NCBI GenBank assembly: GCA_051000395.1
Contig: JBPCOI010000009.1
Coordinates: 1-37,193 of the forward strand
DNA: 37,193 nucleotides
From: JBPCOI01 sp051000395
GTDB lineage: Bacteria > Actinomycetota > Actinomycetes > Mycobacteriales > Jatrophihabitantaceae
Direction of reading: 5' to 3'
Positions 17,290 through 25,147 of the stretch are shown piece after piece; positions within the stretch are counted from its first letter, which is position 1; each line of letters begins with the position of its first letter. The notes below the pieces were generated by a model, which was not told where the DNA came from, did not search any database, and saw nothing but the letters and a program-made list of their open reading frames with translations. Position numbers and translations under genes: made by a program.

Positions 17290-18090
17290 TCAGAAGGGCT
17301 GCTTGAGCCAGAACTGGAAGAACTCGTGGCCGAACTGCGCCGCGATGCGAGGGGTTCCGGACAGCTCGAACAGCCAGTAGACGAGGCGGAAGAACCAGTC
17401 GTTGAGCTGGCTGAGCTGCAGCGCGACGATGACGCCGAGCATGCCCCACGGCTTGACCTTCTCACCGAAGCGGACCGTCTCCGGATCCAGGTACGGCTCG
17501 ATGATCGCGTAGCCGTCGAGGCCCGGGATCGGCAGCAGGTTCAGGACCGTCGCGGTGATCTGCAGGAAGCCGAGGAAGGCCAGGCCGTACCAGAACCGCG
17601 GGTGCGGCCCGTCGAGGTGGCCGTGCGAGACGGCCAGGCAGAGCACCGCGAAGACGACGTTGGACGCCGGCCCAGCGGCGGCTGCCACGCTCTGCATCGC
17701 CCTGCTGCGAAAGGCATGCCGGTGCAGGTAGACCGCGCCGCCCGGCAGGCCGATGCCGCCCTGCACGATGAAGAACAACGGCAGCACGATCGACAGCAGC
17801 GGGTGGGCGTACTTCAGCGGATTGAGGGTCAGGTAACCGGCCGCCTCGACGCTATGGTCACCCGCGCGGTACGCGGCGTACGCGTGGCCGAACTCGTGCA
17901 GGCACAGCGACACCACCCAGGCGCCGATCACGAACAGGAAGACGCCGAGATCGCCGAGGCGCGATCCCGGCATGGTCTGGCTCCACGCCAGCCAGCCGCC
18001 GAGCGCGGCCACCGCGACGAAGGCCAGGAAGATCGGGTGCGGACGCACCGCCCGGCTGCGGCGTCTCTTGCTCAGGTCGAAGACGGACAC
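17290..18090 (-). CDS. Site-2 protease family (M50) integral membrane metalloprotease
   Basis: A 266-residue polytopic membrane protein with HEFGH (65-69) as the zinc-binding HExxH and NLLPIPGLDGY with Asp192 as the third ligand, the two signatures of S2P-type intramembrane proteases. About five or six hydrophobic segments are seen (20-36, 48-64, 98-112, 140-155, 167-187, 215-232). No PDZ domain is present, so it belongs to the compact subgroup rather than RseP/Rip1. The GTG at 18090 is chosen because TACCGT lies 7 bases upstream as a leaderless -10; another in-frame GTG at 18117 is possible. Its substrate is unknown. The downstream esterase gene lies 7 bases away. Confidence 0.88.
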   Translation of the reverse strand: MSVFDLSKRRRSRAVRPHPIFLAFVAVAALGGWLAWSQTMPGSRLGDLGVFLFVIGAWVVSLCLHEFGHAYAAYRAGDHSVEAAGYLTLNPLKYAHPLLSIVLPLFFIVQGGIGLPGGAVYLHRHAFRSRAMQSVAAAAGPASNVVFAVLCLAVSHGHLDGPHPRFWYGLAFLGFLQITATVLNLLPIPGLDGYAIIEPYLDPETVRFGEKVKPWGMLGVIVALQLSQLNDWFFRLVYWLFELSGTPRIAAQFGHEFFQFWLKQPF

Positions 18091-18097
18091 CGGGTCG

Positions 18098-18103
18098 ACG
18101 GTA
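18098..18103 (-). promoter_or_regulatory. -10 box of the M50 gene, leaderless type
   Basis: On the minus strand TACCGT lies 7 bases before the GTG at 18090. The divergent region 18091-18238 must also hold the ruvC promoter, which I could not place. Confidence 0.5.
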
Positions 18104-18224
18104 CGGGACGCTGTCACGCCACCGAGGCGGCCGGACGCGCCGTCATCGACCGCCAGCGGCCCGGCGTGTCGACTGCCACGCCGCAACGCTTCTTCCGTAG
18201 GGTTGTCGAACGACCGTTCGATGC

Positions 18225-18230
18225 AGGAGG
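18225..18230 (+). promoter_or_regulatory. Shine-Dalgarno AGGAGG of ruvC
   Basis: AGGAGG with an 8-base spacer to GTG 18239 selects that start over GTG 18230, which overlaps the site, and over ATG 18221. Confidence 0.85.
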
Positions 18231-18238
18231 TGTCAGGC

Positions 18239-18763
18239 GTGCGCGTGCTGGGCGTCGACCCGGGCATCACCCGGTGCGGCATCGGCGTCGTCGAGGGCGC
18301 GCCGGGCCGGGGGCTGAGCCTGGTCCACGTTCACGTGGTGCGCACCGAGGCAGGCGACGAGGTCGCTGCGCGCCTGCTCACCCAGGCCGACGCGATCGGC
18401 TACGCCATCGCGCAGTTCGCCCCCGACGTCGTCGCGGTCGAGCGCGTGTTCAGCCAGCACAACGTCCGCACCGCGATGGGGACGGCTCAGGTGGCCGGGC
18501 TCGCCATCGTCGCTGCCGCCCGCGCGGGAATCCCGGTCGCGCTGCACACGCCAACCGAGGTCAAGGCGGCCGTCACCGGCTCCGGCGCCGCGGGCAAGGC
18601 CCAGGTCGGCGCAATGGTCACCCGGCTGTTGAAACTGCCCGAGACCCCGCGCCCGGCCGACGCGGCGGACGCGCTCGCGTTGGCGATCTGCCAGCTGTGG
18701 CGCGGCGCAGCGCAGGCCCGGCTGGCGGCTGCGCTGGCCGGATCGGCGAGGATGGGCCGGTGA
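18239..18763 (+). CDS. ruvC: Crossover junction endodeoxyribonuclease RuvC
   Basis: RuvC resolves Holliday junctions by symmetric nicking, working with RuvAB. The 174-residue protein starts MRVLGVDPGITRCG, with catalytic Asp7, continues with VVAVERVFSQHN (catalytic Glu) and ends with PADAADALALAICQLW, which contains the acidic pair matching E. coli Asp138/Asp141. The start is set by AGGAGG 8 bases upstream. It is transcribed divergently from the M50 gene and leads ruvC-ruvA-ruvB; the gap to ruvA is 28 bases. Length and acidic residues match the family, so the nuclease should be active. Confidence 0.97.
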   Translation: MRVLGVDPGITRCGIGVVEGAPGRGLSLVHVHVVRTEAGDEVAARLLTQADAIGYAIAQFAPDVVAVERVFSQHNVRTAMGTAQVAGLAIVAAARAGIPVALHTPTEVKAAVTGSGAAGKAQVGAMVTRLLKLPETPRPADAADALALAICQLWRGAAQARLAAALAGSARMGR

Positions 18764-18791
18764 GCCGACAGAACGTGGCCGGTGGGCGGCC

Positions 18792-19406
18792 GTGATCGCC
18801 AGCGTGCGGGGCACGGTCACGGCCCTCGGTCCCGATGGCGTCGTCGTCGAGGTCGGCGGAGTCGGGCTGTCGGTGTCCTGCTCGCCGGGCACGCTGGCGC
18901 GGCTGCGGGTCGGCGAGAACGCCCGACTGGCGACCAGCCTCGTGGTGCGGGAGGACTCGCTGACGCTCTACGGATTCGCCGACGACGACGAGCGCGCGAC
19001 GTTCGAATTGCTGCAGACCGCGAACGGGGTCGGACCGAAGCTGGCGCAGACGATGCTCGGCGTCTACCCCCCTCGTGAGCTGCGCCGCGCGATCTCGACG
19101 AGTGACCTCTCCGCGCTGACCGCGGTACCCGGCATCGGCCGCAAGGGCGCCGAGCGCATCGTCGTCGAGCTGCGCGACCGCATCGGCTCGGCCGAGAGTC
19201 CCGCCGCGGCAGGGGAGCTGGGCGGCATCACCCCCGTCGCGCCGTGGCGCGACCAGCTGGCGCACGCCTTGGCCGGTCTCGGCTTCGCGACCAGGGAAAC
19301 CGCTGACGCGATCGACGCGATCGCCGCGGACCTGCCCGAGGGGCAGGCCCCGGACGTGGCCGCCCTGCTGCGCCGCAGCATCCAGCTGCTCGGCCGCGCC
19401 CGATGA
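18792..19406 (+). CDS. ruvA: Holliday junction branch migration protein RuvA
   Basis: RuvA tetramers bind the four-way junction and load RuvB. The 204-residue sequence has an N-terminal OB domain (MIASVRGTVTALGPDGVVVEVGG), two helix-hairpin-helix motifs (GVGPKLAQTML, about 78-88, and VPGIGRKGAERIVVEL, about 113-128), a flexible Ser/Ala linker, and the C-terminal RuvB-contact domain (DQLAHALAGLGFATRETADAI). The GTG at 18792 follows GGTGGGCGG. The following 67-base gap to ruvB contains a degenerate copy of the dispersed palindromic element and no clear ribosome binding site. Confidence 0.96.
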   Translation: MIASVRGTVTALGPDGVVVEVGGVGLSVSCSPGTLARLRVGENARLATSLVVREDSLTLYGFADDDERATFELLQTANGVGPKLAQTMLGVYPPRELRRAISTSDLSALTAVPGIGRKGAERIVVELRDRIGSAESPAAAGELGGITPVAPWRDQLAHALAGLGFATRETADAIDAIAADLPEGQAPDVAALLRRSIQLLGRAR

Positions 19407-19473
19407 GCCCGACAACTGTGCTCAGCGCTTCGCTCCTGACTCGCGCCGACTCGCCTGCTCACCCGGCGCAACG
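19407..19473. repeat. Palindromic inter-gene element, copy C (ruvA-ruvB gap)
   Basis: The reverse strand reads AGGAGCGAAGCGCTGA, close to AGGAGCGCAGCGA in the pdxT-yebC gap, plus several GGCGAG steps. It is a more degenerate member of the same family and occupies the spacer fully. Confidence 0.35.
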
Positions 19474-20508
19474 ATGAGTGAGCCAAACGAGGATGTCGTC
19501 AGCCCCCTGCCCGTCGTCGAGGAACGGGAGGTGGAGGCGAGCCTGCGGCCCAAGCGGCTGGCGGAGTTCGTCGGGCAGCCGAAAGTGCGCGAGCAGCTGC
19601 AGCTCGTGCTGCACAGCGCGCTGCGGCGCAACCGGCCGCCGGATCACGTACTGCTCTCCGGGCCGCCGGGTTTGGGAAAGACCAGCCTGGCCCTGATCAT
19701 CGCGGCCGAGCTCGGCACCGCCGTGCGGGTCACCAGCGGTCCGGCGATCGAGCGGGCCGGCGATCTCGCGGCGCTGCTCACCAGCCTCACCGAGGGCGAG
19801 GTGCTGTTCATCGACGAGATCCATCGCATCGCCCGTCCCGCCGAGGAACTGCTCTACCTGGCCATGGAGGACTTCCGCGTCGACGTGATCGTCGGCAAGG
19901 GCCCGGGTGCCACCGCGATCCCGCTCGAACTGGCTCCGTTCACCCTCGTCGGTGCCACCACTCGCGCCGGGCTGCTCACCGGCCCGCTGCGCGACCGCTT
20001 CGGCTTCACCGGCCACATGGACTTCTACGATCCCGCCGAGCTCGAGACAGTACTGGTCCGATCGGCCGACCTGCTCGGCGTCGCGCTCGAACCCGACGGC
20101 GCGAGCGAGATCGCCGGCCGCTCACGCGGCACACCCCGCATCGCCAACCGGCTGCTGCGCCGCGTCCGTGACTATGCCGAGGTGAGAGCCGACGGCGTGG
20201 TCAACGCCGAGATCGCGCATGCCGCGCTGGCGGTCTACGACGTCGACCAGCTCGGTCTGGACCGCCTGGACCGCGCCGTCCTCGACGCCCTGGTGCGCCG
20301 CTTCGGCGGGGGACCCGTCGGGGTCGGCACGCTCGCGGTCGCGGTCGGCGAGGAGGTGGAGACGGTGGAGGAGGTGGCCGAGCCGTTCCTCGTGCGGGCC
20401 GGCCTGCTGGCGCGCACCCCGCGCGGACGCGTCGCCACACCGGCCGCGTGGTCGCACCTGGCCCTCGTGCCGCCCGGCACGGGGGCGCCCGGCCTGTTCG
20501 ACGCCTAG
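19474..20508 (+). CDS. ruvB: Holliday junction branch migration helicase RuvB
   Basis: RuvB is the AAA+ hexameric motor that drives branch migration with RuvA. The 344-residue protein has EASLRPKRLAEFVGQ (21-35), Walker A GPPGLGKTS (63-71), Walker B LFIDEIHR (111-118), sensor 1 LVGATTRAG, the arginine-finger region GPLRDRFGF, and a C-terminal winged-helix domain (FGGGPVGVGTLAVAVGEE onwards, ending about 344). The ATG at 19474 gives the usual length. Its TAG stop overlaps a TAGACT -10 candidate for the following yajC-secD-secF group. Confidence 0.97.
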   Translation: MSEPNEDVVSPLPVVEEREVEASLRPKRLAEFVGQPKVREQLQLVLHSALRRNRPPDHVLLSGPPGLGKTSLALIIAAELGTAVRVTSGPAIERAGDLAALLTSLTEGEVLFIDEIHRIARPAEELLYLAMEDFRVDVIVGKGPGATAIPLELAPFTLVGATTRAGLLTGPLRDRFGFTGHMDFYDPAELETVLVRSADLLGVALEPDGASEIAGRSRGTPRIANRLLRRVRDYAEVRADGVVNAEIAHAALAVYDVDQLGLDRLDRAVLDALVRRFGGGPVGVGTLAVAVGEEVETVEEVAEPFLVRAGLLARTPRGRVATPAAWSHLALVPPGTGAPGLFDA

Positions 20509-20511
20509 ACT
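20506..20511 (+). promoter_or_regulatory. Candidate -10 box of yajC-secDF, overlapping the ruvB stop
   Basis: TAGACT begins with the ruvB stop codon and lies 36 bases before the yajC GTG. TAGACT is also found before rel (25065) and ppiB (28512-28517, minus). Confidence 0.4.
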
Positions 20512-20547
20512 TGCCGACGTCCACCTCCGGCAAACCCAGGACTGCTC

Positions 20548-20916
20548 GTGAACTACTGGCCCTACCTGCTCGTGTTCCTGTTGCTCGTGGTGATGCTCGT
20601 GCTCAGCCGGCGCAATCGCCAGCGCCAGGTATCCGCAGAGGCCGAGCGCTCCAGCCGGATCGCCTTCGGTTCCGAGGTCATGACGACCTCGGGTCTCTAC
20701 GGCACGGTCGTCGCCCGCAACGACGACGACGAGACCGTCCAGCTCGCCATCGCCCCCGGTATCGAGGTCAAGTGGGCGCTGGCCGCACTGCGCGACGTCG
20801 CCTCGCTGCCTGGTCGCTACCGCCGGGGAATCGACGGCGAGGGCGGCGCCCCCGGCCAGGGCCGGATGGGCAAGCCGCGCCGCAGGCGCCCGGACGACGC
20901 CGACCCGGGCCTGTGA
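20548..20916 (+). CDS. yajC: Preprotein translocase accessory subunit YajC
   Basis: YajC is a single-span membrane protein that associates with SecDF-SecYEG. The 122-residue protein has a transmembrane helix (YWPYLLVFLLLVVMLVLS, 3-20), then the family pattern RRNRQRQ and FGSEVMTTSGLYGTVVARNDDDETVQLAIAPGIEVKWALAAL (about 43-84). A basic, Gly/Pro/Arg-rich tail (GQGRMGKPRRRR, about 104-115) follows. The GTG at 20548 has AGGA upstream. It precedes secD by 122 bases, a gap that contains a possible additional -10 (TACTGT, 20954-20959) for secDF. Confidence 0.92.
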   Translation: MNYWPYLLVFLLLVVMLVLSRRNRQRQVSAEAERSSRIAFGSEVMTTSGLYGTVVARNDDDETVQLAIAPGIEVKWALAALRDVASLPGRYRRGIDGEGGAPGQGRMGKPRRRRPDDADPGL

Positions 20917-21038
20917 ACGCGGGCACTCTCACCGCACACCGTGGCGTCGGTCATACTGTTGCATCGAGCCTTCGCGCGCCGAGCCGGAGAACCACGCTCG
21001 CGCCCGCCTGACCTCAATCGCCGAGGAGAACATTCCCC

Positions 21039-23384
21039 GTGGCTCCACCCGCCGGAACGCTGCGCGTCGGGCGATACTTCTTCGCACTGATCGTCCTGCT
21101 CGCCGTGCTGTACGCGATCGTGTTCTGGCCCGGGCAGCGGCACTCGCCCAAGCTCGGCCTCGACCTCGTCGGCGGCACCCAGGTGATCTTCACGGCTAAG
21201 GCGCCCGGCGGGCAGGCGCCGTCATCGTCCTCGATGGAGCAGGCGAAGCAGATCTTCCAGCAACGGGTGAACGGCTCCGGTGTCACCGAGGCGACGGTGG
21301 TCATCCAGGGTTCGGACCAGATCGTCATCTCCATCCCCGGCAGCTCGAACGTCGACGTCGCCCAGCTGGGCGCGGCCGCGGCGCTGAACTTCCGCGGCCT
21401 CGTCGCGCCTGCCGTGCCGATCGCCTGCATCCCCCCGGCGCGCTCGAACTCGTCGCAGCCGACGAGCTCGCCGAGCGCGAAGCCCACCAGCTCTCCGGCG
21501 GTGTCCAAGCCGAGCGGTTCGGCCTCCGTGCACGACGCGGGGCATCGCAGGCTCGGCGCGGCGGCCACCCCGACCCCGAAAGCCACGGCCAAGGCCACCC
21601 CGAGGACGTCGGCAAAGCCGAGCGCCACGGCGAGCCGGAGCGCGGCCACCCCCGCGCCGAGCCCCGCCGCGCCCAGCACCCCCGCGGCCAAGCCGTGCAT
21701 CGCGACGCCGTTCGACACGGCGGCCCTGAAGGGTGTCACGATTCCGGCGTCCGCGACGGCCTTCGACCAGCTGCCCCCGGCCCAACAGGGCGCGATCACG
21801 CAGGCCCTGGCGAACTTCGACTGCGCCGCAGCCCGCAACGGCCAGGTGGAGCCGGACCTGCCGAACAGGTACTACGTCGCCTGCGACGAGCAGGGCCAGC
21901 TCGCCTACCTGCTCGGGACGGTGATCGTGCCGGGCCGCGAGATCAGCACCGCCTCGGCCGTCGCCCCGAACCTCGGCGGCAACGGGCAGTCGCAGTGGAC
22001 GGTGTCGCTGGCGCTGAAGACCAACGGCCAGGCGTCCTGGGGGTCCTACACCTCCCAGCACAACGTCAACGGCAACGACACCGGCGCCAGCCCGACCACC
22101 TGCAGCTCCACGACGATCCCCTGCGCCGACTTCGTCGCCTTCACCTTGGACGGCGCGGTCATCTCTGCACCGGTCAACGAGTCCGCGATCAACGGCGGCA
22201 ACACGCAGATCACCGGCAACTTCACGCAGGGCTCGGCCAACGACCTGGCCAACAAGCTGAAGTACGGTGCCCTGCCGCTGAGCTTCAGTGCCGACCAGGC
22301 GCAGACGGTGTCCGCGACGCTGGGCACCTCGCAGCTCAAGTCCGGCCTGCTCGCCGGCGGGATCGGGCTGATCCTCGTCGTCATCTACTCGCTGATCTAC
22401 TACCGCGCGCTCGGTCTGGTCACGATCTCCTCGCTGCTCGTCTCCGGCGCGCTGACCTACGCCTCGCTCGTCGTGCTCGGCGCGCAGATCGGCTTCACGC
22501 TCAGCCTCGCCGGCATCGCCGGCTTCATCGTCGCCATCGGTATCACGGCCGACTCGTTCGTCGTGTTCTTCGAACGGATCAAGGACGAGGTCCACGAGGG
22601 CCGCTCCATGCGGGTGGCCATCCCGCGGGCGTGGGTACGCGCCCGGCGCACGATCCTGTCCGCGGACACCGTCTCCTTCCTCGCCGCGGCCATCCTGTAC
22701 TACTTCGCCGCCGGCGACGTGAAGGGCTTCGCGTTCACCCTCGGCCTGTCCACCGTGCTGGACCTGGTGGTCGTCTTCCTGTTCACCCACCCGCTGATCT
22801 CGCTGCTGTCGCGGCTCAAGGCGTTCGGTTCCGCACGCATCACCGGCCTCGACGCGGCCCGCGAAGGGGGGGTGGCACTCGGGGCGGAGCGGAGCGCACC
22901 GCGCCGCACGCGGAGTTTCGCGAGCCGCGAAGGCGGTACGGCCGGGCAGCGGCGAGGCAGCGCCGTCGGCGTGCTCGACCGAGAGGGTGAGCTCGCCGAT
23001 CCTGACGCGTACGACGGCGGCGCCTCGGCAGAGGTCCCCGAGGCACCGGTGGGGCTCACCAAGGCGACGCCTGCCCGGTCTGGCGCCGACGCAGTGCCCA
23101 CCGACGCGCTGCCCACCGGCTCGCTGCCCACCGACGCGCTGCCCACCGACCGGCGCGACGCCGGCGACGGGGCCGCAACCGAAACGGATGCCGACGGTGC
23201 CTACGGTGCCGACGGTGCCGACGGTGCCGACGGTGCCGACGGTGCCGACGGTGCAGCTACCGAGGCCGAGCCGGTCGAGGTGCCCCGCCGGCGCACCGTC
23301 CCCGAGCCGGGTTCCGCCGCGGAACGGGCCGCGGCGCGCCGGGCACGCATGCGGCGCCAGGCCAACGAGAACGGGGAGAGCTGA
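21039..23384 (+). CDS. secD: Protein translocase subunit SecD, with expanded loop and repeat tail
   Basis: SecD uses the proton gradient with SecF to pull preproteins across the membrane. There is TM1 (13-30), the GLDLVGGTQV motif (about 38-47), a large extracytoplasmic domain, and five C-terminal transmembrane helices (about 434-600) with GIAGFIVAIGITADSFVVFFERIKDE. At 781 residues it is well above the usual 500-620. Two parts explain this: a Ser/Thr/Pro/Ala-rich insertion in the P1 domain (about 132-225, with runs such as ATPTPKATAKAT) and a cytoplasmic tail (about 600-781) that is mostly low-complexity and contains repeats DALPT and ADG. The GTG at 21039 has GAGGAGA 9 bases upstream. Its stop overlaps secF by one base. 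Confidence 0.95.
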   Translation: MAPPAGTLRVGRYFFALIVLLAVLYAIVFWPGQRHSPKLGLDLVGGTQVIFTAKAPGGQAPSSSSMEQAKQIFQQRVNGSGVTEATVVIQGSDQIVISIPGSSNVDVAQLGAAAALNFRGLVAPAVPIACIPPARSNSSQPTSSPSAKPTSSPAVSKPSGSASVHDAGHRRLGAAATPTPKATAKATPRTSAKPSATASRSAATPAPSPAAPSTPAAKPCIATPFDTAALKGVTIPASATAFDQLPPAQQGAITQALANFDCAAARNGQVEPDLPNRYYVACDEQGQLAYLLGTVIVPGREISTASAVAPNLGGNGQSQWTVSLALKTNGQASWGSYTSQHNVNGNDTGASPTTCSSTTIPCADFVAFTLDGAVISAPVNESAINGGNTQITGNFTQGSANDLANKLKYGALPLSFSADQAQTVSATLGTSQLKSGLLAGGIGLILVVIYSLIYYRALGLVTISSLLVSGALTYASLVVLGAQIGFTLSLAGIAGFIVAIGITADSFVVFFERIKDEVHEGRSMRVAIPRAWVRARRTILSADTVSFLAAAILYYFAAGDVKGFAFTLGLSTVLDLVVVFLFTHPLISLLSRLKAFGSARITGLDAAREGGVALGAERSAPRRTRSFASREGGTAGQRRGSAVGVLDREGELADPDAYDGGASAEVPEAPVGLTKATPARSGADAVPTDALPTGSLPTDALPTDRRDAGDGAATETDADGAYGADGADGADGADGADGAATEAEPVEVPRRRTVPEPGSAAERAAARRARMRRQANENGES
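23088..23147 (+). repeat. 15-bp tandem repeat in the secD tail (four units)
   Basis: Four units, 23088, 23103, 23118 and 23133: GACGCAGTGCCCACC, GACGCGCTGCCCACC, GGCTCGCTGCCCACC, GACGCGCTGCCCACC. They encode DAVPT-DALPT-GSLPT-DALPT and stay in frame. Confidence 0.85.
23190..23252 (+). repeat. 9-bp tandem repeat in the secD tail (seven units)
   Basis: Seven units of GCCGACGGT from 23190 to 23252, the second being GCCTACGGT. They encode ADG-AYG-ADG x5. Because the unit is a multiple of three, copy-number change would keep the frame; this is a likely variable site between strains. Confidence 0.9.
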
Positions 23385-24517
23385 TGTCGGTCTTCCGGCG
23401 GCTGTACCGAGGCGAGACGCGGATCAACTTCATCGGCAACCGGCGCCGTTGGTATTTCGCCTCGCTGGTGCTGTTCGCGATCTGCATCCTCAGCTTCGTC
23501 TTCCGTGGCTTCAACTACGGCGTGGAGTTCGCCGGCGGCTCGCAGTTCCAGCTTCCCGTCACCGGCACGAGCATCACCACGAACGAGGTGAACTCCGCGT
23601 TCACCTCGGCCGGGGTACCGGCGGCCGACCCGTCGCAGGAAGTCGGCTCGGGGCAGACGCGCCAGATCGTCGTGAAGACCGAGTCACTCGCTCCGGAGCG
23701 GCAGCGCGTCCTCATCGCCAACATCTCCAAGGATCTCGGGCTTTCCCAGTCGAAGATCACCGTCACGTCGGTGAGCTCGAGCTGGGGCCACGACATCACG
23801 GTCAAGGCGATCCAGGGCCTGATCGTCTTCCTCATTGCGGTGTCGATCTACATCTCGCTGCGCTACCAGTGGCGGATGGCGGTCGGCGGAATCGCCGGCC
23901 TGGTGCACGACCTGGTGATCGCCGCCGGCATCTACTCGATCGTTGGCTTCCAGGTGACGCCGTCCACCGTCGTCGGGCTGCTGACCATCCTCGGTTTCTC
24001 GCTCTATGACACCGTCGTCGTCTACGACAAGGTTGCCGAGAACTCCAAGGACCTCACCGCGGGCTCGCGGATGACCTTCTCGGAGGCCGCCAACCTGGCG
24101 GTGAACCAGACGCTGATGCGTTCGATCAACACCTCGCTGATCGCGTTGCTGCCGGTGGCCGGACTGCTGTTCGTCGGCGTCGGCATTCTGGGGGTGGGCA
24201 CGATCGAGGACCTGGCGCTCATCCTGTTCGTCGGGCTCGCCTCGGGCGCGTACTCCTCGCTGTTCCTCGCGACGCCGATCGTCGTCGACCTCACCGAACG
24301 CCAGCCGGAGTACAAGGCGCTGACCAAGCGCGTCGTCGCCAAGCGAGCCGCGGAGGTGCGGCGCGCGCAGGAGCAGACCCTGGCCGTCGCAGGTGTGTCG
24401 GGCGGGATGTCCGGCGGCACCGCGCCCCGGCTACGCACGGCCGCGCCGAAGCGTGCGGGGGGCCCGGCGCCCGCACCGCGGCCCGGTTCGCGCCCGCGCC
24501 GGCCGCGGCGCAAGTGA
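23384..24517 (+). CDS. secF: Protein translocase subunit SecF
   Basis: SecF pairs with SecD in the RND-like translocation motor. The 377-residue protein has TM1 (about 24-43), the conserved GFNYGVEFAGGSQF motif (43-56), an extracytoplasmic P4 domain (57-145) and five further helices (about 145-300) including SLYDTVVVYDKVAEN, the family's TM4-TM5 signature. A cytoplasmic Ala/Arg/Pro-rich tail of about 70 residues ends in RPGSRPRRPRRK. The ATG overlaps the secD stop by one base, and the TGA overlaps the apt GTG by four, so the group is tightly coupled. Confidence 0.96.
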   Translation: MSVFRRLYRGETRINFIGNRRRWYFASLVLFAICILSFVFRGFNYGVEFAGGSQFQLPVTGTSITTNEVNSAFTSAGVPAADPSQEVGSGQTRQIVVKTESLAPERQRVLIANISKDLGLSQSKITVTSVSSSWGHDITVKAIQGLIVFLIAVSIYISLRYQWRMAVGGIAGLVHDLVIAAGIYSIVGFQVTPSTVVGLLTILGFSLYDTVVVYDKVAENSKDLTAGSRMTFSEAANLAVNQTLMRSINTSLIALLPVAGLLFVGVGILGVGTIEDLALILFVGLASGAYSSLFLATPIVVDLTERQPEYKALTKRVVAKRAAEVRRAQEQTLAVAGVSGGMSGGTAPRLRTAAPKRAGGPAPAPRPGSRPRRPRRK

Positions 24518-25047
24518 GCGACGACGCAATCTCGCACCTGATCGAGTCGCGGCTGCGCGAGGTCCCCGACTTCCCGCGACCGGGGATCGTGTTCAAGGAC
24601 ATCTCCCCGCTGCTCGCCGACGGCGCCGCGTTCGCGCGGGTGATCCGCGAGCTGGCGGCCTGCGTGGCGGGTGCGCCCGTCGAGCTCGTCGCCGGGGTCG
24701 AGGCGCGCGGCTTCCTGCTCGCCGGCGCCGTGGCACGCGAACTCGACTGCGGGCTGGTGCCGGTACGCAAGGCGGGCAAACTGCCGCCGCCCGTGCTGCG
24801 CCGGGCCTACCAGCTCGAGTACGGCACGGCCGAGATCGAGGTCTCGGTGGATCTGCTCGCCGGCAGGCGGGTGCTGCTCGTCGACGACGTGCTCGCCACC
24901 GGCGGCACGTTGCGCGCGGCGGCCGAACTGATCGCCGAGGCCGGCGGCACCGTGATCGGGCTCGCCGTGCTGCTCGAACTGGCCTTCCTCGACGGCCGTG
25001 CGGCGCTGGCGGGTCTCGCACCGCTGAACGTCCTGCTGCGGGCCTGA
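24514..25047 (+). CDS. apt: Adenine phosphoribosyltransferase
   Basis: Apt converts adenine and PRPP to AMP in purine salvage. The 177-residue cytosolic enzyme has FPRPGIVFKDISPLL (20-34), GVEARGFLLAGAVA (61-74), the flexible loop around RKAGKLPPP (85-93) and the PRPP-binding motif VLLVDDVLATGGTL (120-133). The GTG start overlaps the secF stop as GTGA. Position between secF and rel is conserved in actinobacteria. It probably supplies nucleotides near the stringent-response gene, but a direct link is only by neighbourhood. Confidence 0.96.
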   Translation: MSDDAISHLIESRLREVPDFPRPGIVFKDISPLLADGAAFARVIRELAACVAGAPVELVAGVEARGFLLAGAVARELDCGLVPVRKAGKLPPPVLRRAYQLEYGTAEIEVSVDLLAGRRVLLVDDVLATGGTLRAAAELIAEAGGTVIGLAVLLELAFLDGRAALAGLAPLNVLLRA

Positions 25048-25064
25048 GGCCGGAAGCGCGCCCG

Positions 25065-25070
25065 TAGACT
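25065..25070 (+). promoter_or_regulatory. Candidate -10 box of rel
   Basis: TAGACT lies 36 bases before the CTG at 25106. Transcription from about 25077 would include a Shine-Dalgarno at 25094-25100 and exclude nothing of the proposed long protein. Confidence 0.45.
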
Positions 25071-25093
25071 CGGCAGGGCACACCGCTTGCCGA

Positions 25094-25100
25094 GAGGGGA
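25094..25100 (+). promoter_or_regulatory. Shine-Dalgarno favouring a CTG start of rel
   Basis: GAGGGGA stands 5 bases before an in-frame CTG (25106). The GTG at 25148 has no such site upstream. Confidence 0.5.
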
Positions 25101-25147
25101 TCTCGCTGACGACGGACGCGGTCACACCGCAGATCCAGCCGCCGGCC

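Noticed and set aside
17283..17465. N-terminal extension of the esterase frame
   Set aside because: Poly-Ser/Arg shadow of the M50 coding sequence; the Tat-type start at 17282 is far better.
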